Source: Nannobrachium achirus (lineage: Eukaryota > Chordata > Actinopteri > Myctophiformes > Myctophidae). From it: 64,000 nucleotides of DNA. Made by a program: the position numbers and the translations under genes. Under the pieces are notes generated by a model, which made no database searches, had not been told where the DNA came from, and saw only the letters and a program-made list of their open reading frames with translations. The stretch covers positions 55,365,003 through 55,429,002 of the forward strand of contig OY997647.1 in the NCBI GenBank assembly GCA_963921795.1, read 5' to 3'. Positions 36,046 to 47,646 of this stretch are shown in pieces (within the stretch, counting starts at the first letter, position 1; each line of letters starts with the position of its first letter).

Positions 36046-39000
36046 GCACTATAGCCCCTTTTCCACAGGCCCGACACCACACCACTCCACACCACACCGC
36101 CCACTTGTGCCAGGTTTTCCACTACAAGGAACTGGGTAGAGTGGTGTGAAGGTGTTACTAAACGTGGTACTAAAAAGTATCCACTCTAGAGTAGGTCTGA
36201 GCTAGGCCAAACGGGGCCAAACACTTCATAATGACTGATCACTCACTGACTTTTCATTTAGACCACCAGGATATAGTTGTAATACATGATAATAGGTTCT
36301 ATTGAGTTGTGACCACTATTATAATATATTATAGTGAATTATAATTATCATAGTAATACATTAATACTTTAAAGTGTATTATAATCACAGTTATAATCCA
36401 TTATAGTGTATTATAATTTAGGATAGTTGTAATGGCTCATAGGAATAGACTATGTGACAACCAGGAATAGTTTGGTGACCACCGGAGACTCGGTTGACGG
36501 CCGGAATTTAGACGGCACCCGGGAGCAGGTTGGGTTAGCGCCCCAGCCTGTGTCTTCCGTGAGGAAGAAGCCCAACAAATCCACGGTGAGGCCTTTAGGA
36601 GGGCCATTCAACTGCAGCAGCTGAATGGAATGTTTGGATTGGGGTCTGGTGCAACGCACAGGTTCTGAACCTGGTGAGAGCAGGAGAGGACCTGGTAAGA
36701 CGTAGGAGGAGCCCGGCCAGGAGTCAACCCATAGAGCCTAGTTATTCCACGCGCCAGAATGGCTCCCCAATCCTGGCAGAGTAGTTCCGGTGCTGCACAT
36801 TGAGTGACCCTGTCTTTCCCTAATAGGACTGATCGTGGATAGCTACTGGGACGTAAGTCGGGACTTGATCAACCCCGGCTGGGTCACCTGGGCGAGGGTG
36901 TATGATGTTGCGAGACCCGAAACACCCGTCGACCCCAGGCTACATCACTGATGATACGTCCCAGCTGCATCCTTGTGATGTTTTTTTACACTATTAGTTC
37001 TATTTATAGTGGCTCATAGGAATAGACTATGTGACAACCAGGAATAGTTTGGTGACCACCGGAGACTCGGTTGACGGCCGGAATTTAGACGGCACCCGGG
37101 AGCAGGTTGGGTTAGCGCCCCAGCCTGTGTCTTCCGTGAGGAAGAAGCCCAACAAATCCACGGTGAGGCCTTTAGGAGGGCCATTCAACTGCAGCAGCTG
37201 AATGGAATGTTTGGATTGGGGTCTGGTGCAACGCACAGGTTCTGAACCTGGTGAGAGCAGGAGAGGACCTGGTAACACGTAGGAGGAGCCCGGCCAGGAG
37301 TCAACCCATAGAGCCTAGTTATTCCACGCGCCAGAATGGCTCCCCAATCCTGGCAGAGTAGTTCCGGTGCTGCACATTGAGTGACCCTGTCTTTCCCTAA
37401 TAGGACTGATCGTGGATAGCTACTGGGACGTAAGTCGGGACTTGATCAACCCCGGCTGGGTCACCTGGGCGAGGGTGTATGATGTTGCGAGACCCGAAAC
37501 ACCCGTCGACCCCAGGCTACATCACTGATGATACGTCCCAGCTGCATCCTTGTGATGTTTTTTTACACTATTAGTTCTATTTATAGTGGCTCATAGGAAT
37601 AGACTATGTGACAACCAGGAATAGTTTGGTGACCACCGGAGACTCGGTTGACGGCCGGAATTTAGACGGCACCCGGGAGCAGGTTGGGTTAGCGCCCCAG
37701 CCTGTGTCTTCCGTGAGGAAGAAGCCCAACAAATCCACGGTGAGGCCTTTAGGAGGGCCATTCAACTGCAGCAGCTGAATGGAATGTTTGGATTGGGGTC
37801 TGGTGCAACGCACAGGTTCTGAACCTGGTGAGAGCAGGAGAGGACCTGGTAAGACGTAGGAGGAGCCCGGCCAGGAGTCAACCCATAGAGCCTAGTTATT
37901 CCACGCGCCAGAATGGCTCCCCAATCCTGGCAGAGTAGTTCCGGTGCTGCACATTGAGTGACCCTGTCTTTCCCTAATAGGACTGATCGTGGATAGCTAC
38001 TGGGACGTAAGTCGGGACTTGATCAACCCCGGCTGGGTCACCTGGGCGAGGGTGTATGATGTTGCGAGACCCGAAACACCCGTCGACCCCAGGCTACATC
38101 ACTGATGATACGTCCCAGCTGCATCCTTGTGATGTTTTTTTACACTATTAGTTCTATTTATAGTGGCTCATAGGAATAGACTATGTGACAACCAGGAATA
38201 GTTTGGTGACCACCGGAGACTCGGTTGACGGCCGGAATTTAGACGGCACCCGGGAGCAGGTTGGGTTAGCGCCCCAGCCTGTGTCTTCCGTGAGGAAGAA
38301 GCCCAACAAATCCACGGTGAGGCCTTTAGGAGGGCCATTCAACTGCAGCAGCTGAATGGAATGTTTGGATTGGGGTCTGGTGCAACGCACAGGTTCTGAA
38401 CCTGGTGAGAGCAGGAGAGGACCTGGTAAGACGTAGGAGGAGCCCGGCCAGGAGTCAACCCATAGAGCCTAGTTATTCCACGCGCCAGAATGGCTCCCCA
38501 ATCCTGGCAGAGTAGTTCCGGTGCTGCACATTGAGTGACCCTGTCTTTCCCTAATAGGACTGATCGTGGATAGCTACTGGGACGTAAGTCGGGACTTGAT
38601 CAACCCCGGCTGGGTCACCTGGGCGAGGGTGTATGATGTTGCGAGACCCGAAACACCCGTCGACCCCAGGCTACATCACTGATGATACGTCCCAGCTGCA
38701 TCCTTGTGATGTTTTTTTACACTATTAGTTCTATTTATAGTGGCTCATAGGAATAGACTATGTGACAACCAGGAATAGTTTGGTGACCACCGGAGACTCG
38801 GTTGACGGCCGGAATTTAGACGGCACCCGGGAGCAGGTTGGGTTAGCGCCCCAGCCTGTGTCTTCCGTGAGGAAGAAGCCCAACAAATCCACGGTGAGGC
38901 CTTTAGGAGGGCCATTCAACTGCAGCAGCTGAATGGAATGTTTGGATTGGGGTCTGGTGCAACGCACAGGTTCTGAACCTGGTGAGAGCAGGAGAGGACC

Positions 39001-41199
39001 TGGTAAGACGTAGGAGGAGCCCGGCCAGGAGTCAACCCATAGAGCCTAGTTATTCCACGCGCCAGAATGGCTCCCCAATCCTGGCAGAGTAGTTCCGGTG
39101 CTGCACATTGAGTGACCCTGTCTTTCCCTAATAGGACTGATCGTGGATAGCTACTGGGACGTAAGTCGGGACTTGATCAACCCCGGCTGGGTCACCTGGG
39201 CGAGGGTGTATGATGTTGCGAGACCCGAAACACCCGTCGACCCCAGGCTACATCACTGATGATACGTCCCAGCTGCATCCTTGTGATGTTTTTTTACACT
39301 ATTAGTTCTATTTATAGTGGCTCATAGGAATAGACTATGTGACAACCAGGAATAGTTTGGTGACCACCGGAGACTCGGTTGACGGCCGGAATTTAGACGG
39401 CACCCGGGAGCAGGTTGGGTTAGCGCCCCAGCCTGTGTCTTCCGTGAGGAAGAAGCCCAACAAATCCACGGTGAGGCCTTTAGGAGGGCCATTCAACTGC
39501 AGCAGCTGAATGGAATGTTTGGATTGGGGTCTGGTGCAACGCACAGGTTCTGAACCTGGTGAGAGCAGGAGAGGACCTGGTAAGACGTAGGAGGAGCCCG
39601 GCCAGGAGTCAACCCATAGAGCCTAGTTATTCCACGCGCCAGAATGGCTCCCCAATCCTGGCAGAGTAGTTCCGGTGCTGCACATTGAGTGACCCTGTCT
39701 TTCCCTAATAGGACTGATCGTGGATAGCTACTGGGACGTAAGTCGGGACTTGATCAACCCCGGCTGGGTCACCTGGGCGAGGGTGTATGATGTTGCGAGA
39801 CCCGAAACACCCGTCGACCCCAGGCTACATCACTGATGATACGTCCCAGCTGCATCCTTGTGATGTTTTTTTACACTATTAGTTCTATTTATAGTGGCTC
39901 ATAGGAATAGACTATGTGACAACCAGGAATAGTTTGGTGACCACCGGAGACTCGGTTGACGGCCGGAATTTAGACGGCACCCGGGAGCAGGTTGGGTTAG
40001 CGCCCCAGCCTGTGTCTTCCGTGAGGAAGAAGCCCAACAAATCCACGGTGAGGCCTTTAGGAGGGCCATTCAACTGCAGCAGCTGAATGGAATGTTTGGA
40101 TTGGGGTCTGGTGCAACGCACAGGTTCTGAACCTGGTGAGAGCAGGAGAGGACCTGGTAAGACGTAGGAGGAGCCCGGCCAGGAGTCAACCCATAGAGCC
40201 TAGTTATTCCACGCGCCAGAATGGCTCCCCAATCCTGGCAGAGTAGTTCCGGTGCTGCACATTGAGTGACCCTGTCTTTCCCTAATAGGACTGATCGTGG
40301 ATAGCTACTGGGACGTAAGTCGGGACTTGATCAACCCCGGCTGGGTCACCTGGGCGAGGGTGTATGATGTTGCGAGACCCGAAACACCCGTCGACCCCAG
40401 GCTACATCACTGATGATACGTCCCAGCTGCATCCTTGTGATGTTTTTTTACACTATTAGTTCTATTTATAGTGGCTCATAGGAATAGACTATGTGACAAC
40501 CAGGAATAGTTTGGTGACCACCGGAGACTCGGTTGACGGCCGGAATTTAGACGGCACCCGGGAGCAGGTTGGGTTAGCGCCCCAGCCTGTGTCTTCCGTG
40601 AGGAAGAAGCCCAACAAATCCACGGTGAGGCCTTTAGGAGGGCCATTCAACTGCAGCAGCTGAATGGAATGTTTGGATTGGGGTCTGGTGCAACGCACAG
40701 GTTCTGAACCTGGTGAGAGCAGGAGAGGACCTGGTAAGACGTAGGAGGAGCCCGGCCAGGAGTCAACCCATAGAGCCTAGTTATTCCACGCGCCAGAATG
40801 GCTCCCCAATCCTGGCAGAGTAGTTCCGGTGCTGCACATTGAGTGACCCTGTCTTTCCCTAATAGGACTGATCGTGGATAGCTACTGGGACGTAAGTCGG
40901 GACTTGATCAACCCCGGCTGGGTCACCTGGGCGAGGGTGTATGATGTTGCGAGACCCGAAACACCCGTCGACCCCAGGCTACATCACTGATGATACGTCC
41001 CAGCTGCATCCTTGTGATGTTTTTTTTACACTAATACAAATTTATATTGTATTATAATCACAGTTAAAAGGGTCAATTTGTTTCTTACCGATAGGGGTAC
41101 TTTTGTGTAATGGAAAATGTAGATATTTTTATGCGGTGTGGTGTGGTGTAGTGTGGTGTGGTGTGGTGTGGTGCTAAAGCTGCAGTCGAAAAGGGGCTT
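36046..41199. mobile_element. TIR-bounded segment holding the 577-bp array
   Basis: ATAGCCCCTTTTC at 36051-36063 is answered by GAAAAGGGGCTTAT at 41186-41199, and both ends have (CCACAC)-type subterminal repeats in inverted sense (CACCACACCACTCCACACC at the left, GGTGTGGTGTGGTG at the right). GTGATG follows each side (36040-36045 and 41200-41205), a possible degraded target duplication. Next to the array, GTATTATAATCACAGTTA is directly repeated (36376-36393 and 41049-41066). It reads as a MITE whose centre was filled by satellite expansion. Confidence 0.5.
36433..41033. repeat. Tandem satellite, eight copies of a 577-bp unit
   Basis: Unit starts at 36433, 37010, 37587, 38164, 38741, 39318, 39895 and 40472, exactly 577 bp apart. 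By eye the copies are almost identical: one substitution is seen in unit 2 (AACACG for AAGACG near 37274) and one extra T in the last unit. The unit is GC-richer than its surroundings and ends in a T run. Each contains a 69-codon minus-strand frame and a 41-codon plus-strand frame after an acceptor-like tract. 577 is not divisible by 3, so no frame runs through the array. Confidence 0.97.
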
Positions 41200-41256
41200 A
41201 TGTGATGCTCCGAGCCCACATAACATTTAGCTACCTATAGCACCATAGCGCTGGAC

Positions 41257-41424
41257 GGTTACACCCTGCCACTCCGACATGTCTCCTTTCCGACATGTCT
41301 CCATTCTGACACTAACCCTATCTCTAACCCTTACCCTAAACTTAACCCCTATGGAAATGTCGCCACTCCGACAATAAGAAGTCAATTTCGGAGTGGCGAC
41401 ATGTCGGAATGGAGAGAGACACCC
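41257..41424. mobile_element. Small TIR element with telomere-like core, copy 1
   Basis: Flanked by a perfect 9-bp duplication GCGCTGGAC (41248-41256 and 41425-41433). Its 27-bp ends share ..CC..TCCGACATGTC in inverted orientation. The centre reads CTAACCCTATCTCTAACCC and TTACCCTAAACTTAACCCC, a degenerate CCCTAA tract. CCACTCCGACATGTC-type blocks repeat inside. Confidence 0.7.
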
Positions 41425-41433
41425 GCGCTGGAC

Positions 41434-42479
41434 ACACCCTCACGGCGCAAGTTAAGACCGTGCACCTTGAACACAAGTTCCACCGTCAAAATAGGGCCCT
41501 CAGTCTGGTAATGAAGGAGGAGCGTTGACATTCGTTTGAAGCTATCAGCACTGGGAGGTGCAGACCAGAGCATTTCAATTGTGGGTTTTTCAATGTCAAG
41601 TTCCATTAGGATTTTGTAGTGGAATATGAGTATGAATAATGAGCCTGCTGTTGGTGTTATTTGTATGTGGTGGTTGAGCCCAGAGCTTGGTGTATGTCGG
41701 CAGTATCGTGTGGAGAAGCCACACAGCAGCTTGTTGACACGTCACATGCATCATGACATGAACACTGTCTCACTTTACAAGTAGGTCACACTGCTGTTAT
41801 TAATAGCACAGAAGCAATGACCACTTTGTGATAGTTGTTATATTAATATCTGCTGATTAAACCCTGCCTCGAGCTTTGGTTTGCTGTGAAGCTAGTGAAA
41901 CTAACGATGTTATGGTTTTGTGTATACCGGTATGGAGGCCTATGTACTGTCTGTAGTATGTACTGTATACAACTGTCCAGATATAACTGCTTGTGTTGGA
42001 AGTGTACTTTCATGTATTCAGGCGCTATAGACTGGAAAAAAAGCTATTGAGCTAATCTAGCAAGATTAATTTTAAAATGAGGGCCCAAATATGGCTTCTG
42101 GAAAGTGTGTCTCTGTAAGCACATTGCGTTGCTGCATAGTTTGCATTTATGTTGTTTTTTGGTAGACTAGTAGTACTGCCTGAAGCTAATTCAGGCATCA
42201 TGCCTGAATTGTTTGTTTGCCTACGCAGTATGCACCTGCTCCTAAAGTTTTTATTCTATATGTGTGAAAGTTTTTCTTCTAATGTATGCTAAACAGTTGA
42301 CTAACCAATGATTTGGTCACCACCAAATCACAGCAAAAGCCCATGGAACGTCATATTAGGGAGCCTACTGGTTGTTTGTTTAAGTTGGACAAAATGTGGA
42401 CAAAATATTTTCCCAAATGGATATGACTGACGTCTGACATCATAGATGTTATAGACCACATGAGACTCATACAATATGT
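41434..42479. other. Intergenic, nothing recognised
   Basis: Unique sequence. GTAGTACTGCCTGAAGCTAA at 42170-42189 recurs at 44379-44398, on the other side of the RPLP0 retrocopy. Confidence 0.4.
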
Positions 42480-42789
42480 CCATATATGGGCATTCCAAGC
42501 TCTGGGCTTAATATTGATTATATCAGGGTTCTCCATACTGTATATGGGCATACAGGGGACAAGAAGGGAATTAATTTGCTAGTGGGACTCGTGTCGCGGC
42601 AGCCACACTGGTTAGATTGACTAGAATGTATATATATTGGCATTCCCAGATATGGGCTTAATATTGATAACATCAGGGATCTCCATATACCGGTATGAAC
42701 ATGTCAGAACAGGTCAGCTATAGACATTGAGGCATTTGTAATTCTGATAATAATTCTATCTTGGCCATATATGGAGCGTCCATATATGG
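42480..42789. promoter_or_regulatory. CArG-box cluster upstream of the RPLP0 retrocopy
   Basis: Exact CCATATATGG at 42480-42489, 42765-42774 and 42780-42789, in the same GGGCAT-flanked repeat seen at 16.2 and 20.8 kb, with degenerate units at about 42530 and 42680. The nearest box is about 90 bp before the retrocopy's inferred mRNA start. SRF binding is only inferred. Confidence 0.45.
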
Positions 42790-42880
42790 GTATTACCAAA
42801 TATGGGTCAACAATGTGATGTCACAACAGGTCAGCTATAGATATTAAGGCGTTAAGTTGCCTTGGTCATTAGGTCAATAA

Positions 42881-43967
42881 CTTCTTTCACGCGATCCTAA
42901 CGTGAGATAACGATTGTCTTTAAACCAACTGCTAAGCGATCCTTGGAAGCACTGCAAAGATGCCCAGGGAAGACAAGGCCGCACGGAAGTCCAACTACTT
43001 CATGAAAATCATCCAACTGCTGGATGATTTTCCCAAGTGCTTCATTGTCGGGGCTGACAATGTGGGTTCCAAGCAAATGCAAACCATCCGCATGTCTCTG
43101 CGTGGCAAGGCTGTGGTGCTGATGGGTAAAAACACCATGATGCGCAAAGCCATCCGTGACCACCTGGAAAACAACCCCGCCCTGGAGAAGCTGCTGCTCC
43201 ACATTAAAGGAAATGTGGGCTTTGTCTTCACCAGGGAGGATCTTGCTGAAATCAGGGAGCTGCTCTTATCCAACAAGGTGCCAGCTGCTGCCCGTGCTGG
43301 AGCCATTGCCCCTTGTGACGTAATCATTTCAGCCCAGAACACTGGCTTGGGTCCCGAGAAGACCTCTTTCTTCCAGGCTTTGGGCATCACCACCAAGATC
43401 TCAAGAGGAACCATTGAAATCTTGAGTGACGTTGGATTGATCAAGACTGGAGACAAGGTCGGTGCCAGCGAAGCCACGCTCCTCAACATGCTGAACATCT
43501 CGCCCTTCTCGTTCGGTCTGATCATCCAGCAGGTCTACGACAAGGGCAGTGTGTACAGCCCTGATGTGCTGGACATCACCGAGGAGGCTCTACAAGCCAG
43601 GTTCTTGGAGAGTGTGAGGAACATTGCAAGCGTGTGTCTGGAGATTGGCTACCCTACTCTTGCTTCCATCCCCCATTCCATCGTCAATGGCTACAAGAGA
43701 GTCCTTGCGGTGGCCATGGAGACGGACTACTCCTTCCCCCTGGCAGATAAGGTTAAAGAATTCCTGGCTGATCCATCTGCCTTTGCAGTTGCAGCTCCTG
43801 TTGCAACAGCAGAAACTGCTGCTTCTGCCAGGGAGGAGGAGAAGGAGGTAGCGGTAATCGAGTCGGAAGAGAGTTCAGATGACGACATGGGCTTTGGTCT
43901 GTTCGACTAACTTCATAGTACAGCGAACAGAATACTTTGACGACTCAAAAAAAAAAAAACTAAAAAA
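42881..43967 (+). mobile_element. Processed RPLP0 retrocopy, whole insertion
   Basis: Extends from the TOP-like start at 42881 through 5' UTR, CDS and 3' UTR to the A-tract. No short exact target duplication is found directly at the edges. A longer similarity, AACAGGTCAGCT in an ATGTGATGT context, lies at 42818-42837 and 43968-43992 but also at 42710, so it is a local repeat. Confidence 0.75.
42960..43910 (+). CDS. rplp0-like: RPLP0 retrocopy, 60S acidic ribosomal stalk protein P0, intact ORF
   Basis: A 316-residue intronless frame starts [14 protein letters not shown] and keeps the full P0 layout: the L10-like rRNA-binding domain, the conserved [11 protein letters not shown] and GKNTMMRKA motifs, the central insertion domain, the P1/P2-binding helices, an Ala-rich hinge and the terminal MGFGLFD peptide that contacts elongation factors. 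The normal gene has introns. Here none are present and an A-rich tract follows the short 3' UTR (43947-43967). The inferred mRNA start at 42881 (CTTCTTTC) is a TOP-like pyrimidine start, so the copy is full length. Several conservative differences from the family consensus and a shortened hinge show it is not brand new, yet no stop or frameshift occurs. It may be a functional retrogene. The polyA signal appears mutated (AATACT). Confidence 0.92.
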   Translation: MPREDKAARKSNYFMKIIQLLDDFPKCFIVGADNVGSKQMQTIRMSLRGKAVVLMGKNTMMRKAIRDHLENNPALEKLLLHIKGNVGFVFTREDLAEIRELLLSNKVPAAARAGAIAPCDVIISAQNTGLGPEKTSFFQALGITTKISRGTIEILSDVGLIKTGDKVGASEATLLNMLNISPFSFGLIIQQVYDKGSVYSPDVLDITEEALQARFLESVRNIASVCLEIGYPTLASIPHSIVNGYKRVLAVAMETDYSFPLADKVKEFLADPSAFAVAAPVATAETAASAREEEKEVAVIESEESSDDDMGFGLFD

Positions 43968-43992
43968 ACAATGTGATGTTATAACAGGTCAG

Positions 43993-44775
43993 CTGAGCTG
44001 AGGCATCTACCTACCTACCTACTTGCTGACGGTCAGGATCTCCCGGGTTTGATAGTAAATGCTCCCTACGGTCTCAATTGTCTTGTTCAGGGACACTTGG
44101 ACACATAGACTGGGGGAAAAAACATGCCCATTCAACTATAACCACTCCTGGGAATTTGGTTATCATTTGGTTATTATTTTGTACACACAAGTTAGATCAA
44201 TGTCTTGATTCCGTTAATCAAAGTGCCATGGGCTCAGTTCCCTGAAAGAACCTCAAACCTCAAGATGATGATGGCCATGTGCTGCACAACTTGTTTTAAT
44301 GAATACAACGTTATTGTATGTTAATACAATATAACTAATTAAACCCTGTTGTTGGGTAGGACACCTTCTGGTTGACAAGTAGTACTGCCTGAAGCTAATA
44401 TCTCCCCTGACTACGGTAAGTGGGGATTGCCTCATGGAGGAGCAGTTCAGCCCAGAAACTTACAGACAGAAGCTTTAACTCTGGGGGGCCCTATTTTCGT
44501 CCATGCTAAACATCGACACGTTGTGAACGTGTAGATCAGCTAAAAAAAAAAAAAATAGTAAAAAACGCAAAAAGATGTTTAGGGATAAGGGGTTTAGACT
44601 ATATATAGTGTGAACTCATTTGCAAAATAAAAATAAAAAAACACTTTTGGACAGTATTTGTGTCGCATCGCTGTTAATGTTGTAATTGCTGTCGCTCACC
44701 AGAAAAACCTGAGCATTTTTCTGTCTTTCTGTTTTCATGATGCATTGCGGTCAAAGATGAGTCCACTGTGTAGGG
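43993..44775. other. Intergenic with a half hairpin
   Basis: (CTAC)n at about 44019-44033. Half hairpin GACACGTTGTGAACGTGTAG at 44515-44534 then ATCAGCTAAAAA. No gene. Confidence 0.5.
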
Positions 44776-45295
44776 CAGGGGTTCCCAAACATTTTTGTCT
44801 CAGGGCACCCCATAAATATTGTTTTTAATCCGAGGCACCCCTACATTATAATTTTCACTCCCAGCACCTTATATTTATAGCATATTGTCGTTGTCGGGTG
44901 GAAACCTTGTATGTCCAAAACCATTCGTTTTGTATTTATCATCTATACAATGTACTAAACAGCAGATCTACAAGCACACAACGTCTCGCATCGCGAGGCG
45001 TTGTATGCTTGTAGATCGGCTGTTTTCACTAGTTTTGTGCGACAGTCTTGTATGATGAAGCAGGGCTTTACTTTACCAAAAGACATACACATTTGAAACA
45101 TGGAGATACAAGGTTTCTGCCCGACAGTGACGATATTTTAGTCATTATGTTGCGAGGAAAACGTTGAGATAATAGCCATTTTGGTTAGAACTTACTGAGA
45201 ATAACTTTGTACTTCCAAATATTATCAAATGATCTCGCGGCACCCCTGGACTGCCGTCACGGCACCCCAGGGTGCCCCGTCACCCACTTTGAAAA
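44776..45295. mobile_element. Family E MITE, copy 2, right terminus lost
   Basis: CAGGGGTTCCCAAACATTTT and CAGGGCACCCCATAAATATT match 34003 onward; the right side reaches CACCCACTTTGAAAA but the final CCCCTG is replaced. The K module at 44886-45136 has a hairpin at 44956-45033 with one mutated arm base pair (GTTGTATGCTTG). No nested family B here. Confidence 0.85.
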
Positions 45296-45380
45296 AGGGG
45301 ATACTATTCATCACTAGCCTTTTTACACTCGGACACATAATCCGATAGCATAATCACTATAGTGCACATGCACTATATAG

Positions 45381-45882
45381 TTAAAGGTATATTCAGTGAT
45401 TGTATTTCATTCAAATAAAAATATAATTGGTACATTTTCCAGTCATTCTCCTCACTAGAATGTGTGCTGACCATATAAGGACTTCCACCATGGCCCGTGT
45501 TGCGAGCATAGCTAGATTCGGGTTTCAGAGGTGGCCAGCCAGTCCTCGACCAATCAGAGTATGGCCGTAGTTATGTTATGATGTTTGGTTATGATGGTCA
45601 AAATAAAAGTTTTGAGAACCACAGTCGCTCTGAATTAAGAACGTCTGCTAAATGCCTAGATTGTAAACTACTGAACTCATAAAATGCCACAATAAATCAG
45701 TATCATACATATCCTGAAGCTGGAGATGTAGGCCTACCGATATTCAGTGATTGGGTCTAATGATCAAAACGAGAACATTATAATGGTGTAAAAAAAATAT
45801 ATAAAAAAAATTCCACGCTGTAAGGCCAGTAAGGGACAAGATGACCCCCGGCCACTTTCATTATCACTGAATACACCTTTAA
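45381..45882. mobile_element. TTAA-bounded MITE with TTAAAGGTATATTCAGTG ends
   Basis: TTAAAGGTATATTCAGTGAT at the left pairs with ATCACTGAATACACCTTTAA at the right; TTAA is present at both edges. Common fish MITE architecture (Kolobok/piggyBac-type target). An L2-type tail fragment AACGTCTGCTAAATGCC lies at about 45640-45656. Confidence 0.75.
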
Positions 45883-46045
45883 GTGAGTAGGGAGTGATTT
45901 GGGTCGGGACACAGCTTTGTGTTTTTAAAGGGGTTTGCTCTCCCATGAGGTTACTGGCACCTGAGAGAACCAGGAGGTTGAGGGCTGCACACACAGATTG
46001 TTGGTGTCACGTCCGCCTGCATGGACAAAACAGCCTCATGACGGA
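45883..46045. other. Spacer, nothing recognised
   Basis: Short unique spacer between two MITEs. Confidence 0.4.
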
Positions 46046-46053
46046 ATGGCAAC

Positions 46054-46396
46054 CAGGTACGTGCAGGGAATGTTAGAGAGGCAGGGGCCCAAATTGCGAA
46101 AAGGGCGTTTGGTGAACATTTTGAAAATAGCAGACCTCCAAGCTCACAATGCATTTCGCTGCGCCGCGTTGTGAGCTTGGAGGTCGGCTATTTTCGGTAC
46201 TTGATAAACTATAAGCATAATCAAGTCGAGACAATTCTCTTGAATGCTGCCTTCAGGTATGGCATGGAAAGGGGGAATTTGCATTTCTTTCACCATAGTG
46301 AAAATGGCATTCATGGTCTGGAGAGGACACTTTTTACAGACAGGTAAAAGGGTAGGGGCTCAAGCCCCCTTTGATGTCTATGTGTGCACGTGCCTG
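46054..46396. mobile_element. hAT-like MITE, family L, copy 2
   Basis: CAGGTACGTGCAGGGAATG to GTGCACGTGCCTG with perfect ATGGCAAC duplication (46046-46053, 46397-46404). The hairpin 46125-46195 keeps the CCTCCAAGC/GCTTGGAGG arm variant of family L but with a longer tip than copy 1. Opposite orientation to 28143-28549. Confidence 0.94.
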
Positions 46397-46404
46397 ATGG
46401 CAAC

Positions 46405-46544
46405 CAACTCATTTGAGATGCACATCCATCCTCTGGCCTTTACCCACAATGCCATGTGTCAGGGTCCTGCGGGACAGTCATCAGTGTGCAGGGCGAGGGC
46501 GCTTGTTCAGCCTTCGTTTTACAGCCTGATGATGAGGACCCTCT
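46405..46544. other. Spacer, nothing recognised
   Basis: Short unique sequence between MITEs. Confidence 0.4.
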
Positions 46545-46552
46545 AGACCGGG

Positions 46553-47065
46553 CAGGGACGTGCTGGCCATTGGGAAAAGCGGGACAACTCCCGAACGGCT
46601 GGTTCATTCCCTGGCCGGTCCAGGCCGGCCATTTGGAATAAATTAAAAATAATATGTCGGCCTTCGTTCCAGTCTCGGATCTCCAAGTTTCAAATTTGTA
46701 GTTTTTTCTCGCAAAGCAAAGCCCTGCTTCATCATACAAGGCCGTCGCACAAAAGTAGTGAAAACAGCAGATCTACAAACACACAACGCCTCGCGGTGCG
46801 AGGCGTTGTGTGCTTGTAGATCGTCTGTTTTCATTAGTTTAAATCATTTTTAAAATGATAAATACAAAACATACAAGGTTTCCACCCGACAACGACAAAA
46901 TATAACTCATGTAATTGGCCCACTGGCTTGTCACTTGTCACGATCTGAAATGGCAAATCTTTGAGTAGCAGCAGCGCTATAGAGAGAGATCTCTCTCTAT
47001 AGCGCGCAATGAGGGCCTCTCCAACTCTTTTTCCCGGGCTGAATCAGGGGCCCAGCATGTCCCTG
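46553..47065. mobile_element. hAT-like MITE, family M, copy 2, containing a K module
   Basis: CAGGGACGTGCTGGCCATTG to CCCAGCATGTCCCTG; flanks AGACCGGG and AGACTGGG differ at one base. The K module 46630-46908 is longer than in copy 1 and has its hairpin at 46764-46838. The palindrome AGAGAGATCTCTCTCT is again present near the right end. Confidence 0.87.
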
Positions 47066-47492
47066 AGACTGGGGATGTTGACATTTTGTATTAAATAAAA
47101 GATGTTTTGGGGGACATTGTTGGGTGCTTGGCAGGGTTTCAGCTTGATTGTTGATGAGTTGCTGGACACTAGCAGTCCTAGCACTTCTTTCCCGAAGCAC
47201 TGTCCATTTCTCGAGTTATACGCTATCATTCTATTTCTAAGTTTGGTGCTATACACCTTTTATTCATATTTACACAAATAGTTGTGTAATGTTGCTTCTT
47301 TCGGAGGTGCTACCAATGATATTAATCAAGGCTCTGTTATTTATTGGAGCACAGAGCCTTTCAAGTGAGCCATTTGGCACAATAGCAGCACCCTGACTCT
47401 GTTTGACTTCAACAAAACACAACCTTAACCCAAGACCGGGATTTGTGTCTGGATTTTAACCACCTTAATCATTATTTTATACTCTGGCTATT
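47066..47492. other. Intergenic, nothing recognised
   Basis: Unique sequence. Confidence 0.4.
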
Positions 47493-47543
47493 GAAAAATA
47501 GCAGATCTACAAGCTCTACGAGTTTGTAGATCTGTTATTTTTT
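47493..47543. repeat. Hairpin module, short standalone copy
   Basis: Arms GAAAAATAGCAGATCTACAA and TTGTAGATCTGTTATTTTTT around an 11-base tip; the inner CTCACAACGC stem is absent. Confidence 0.85.
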
Positions 47544-47646
47544 AGAAATCGAGGCAATTTGTTTAAGAGTTTGAATATATTGACCCGATTCTATAAATGT
47601 ATTCTAAATACTTCTAAGGTTTTTGAACAACGCATGTTTCTATGTC

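Noticed and set aside
36433-41033. Possible CRISPR array or repeated-domain gene
   Set aside because: Units are 577 bp with no short repeat/spacer structure, in a eukaryote; the period is not a multiple of three, so no continuous repeat protein is possible.
42995-43525. 176-residue minus-strand frame opposite the RPLP0 retrocopy
   Set aside because: Antisense shadow of a codon-biased coding sequence.
42807-43992. 27-bp near-direct repeat around the RPLP0 retrocopy as its target-site duplication
   Set aside because: The left copy is about 45 bp from the inferred mRNA start, and a third relative lies at 42700-42736, so it is a local repeat.
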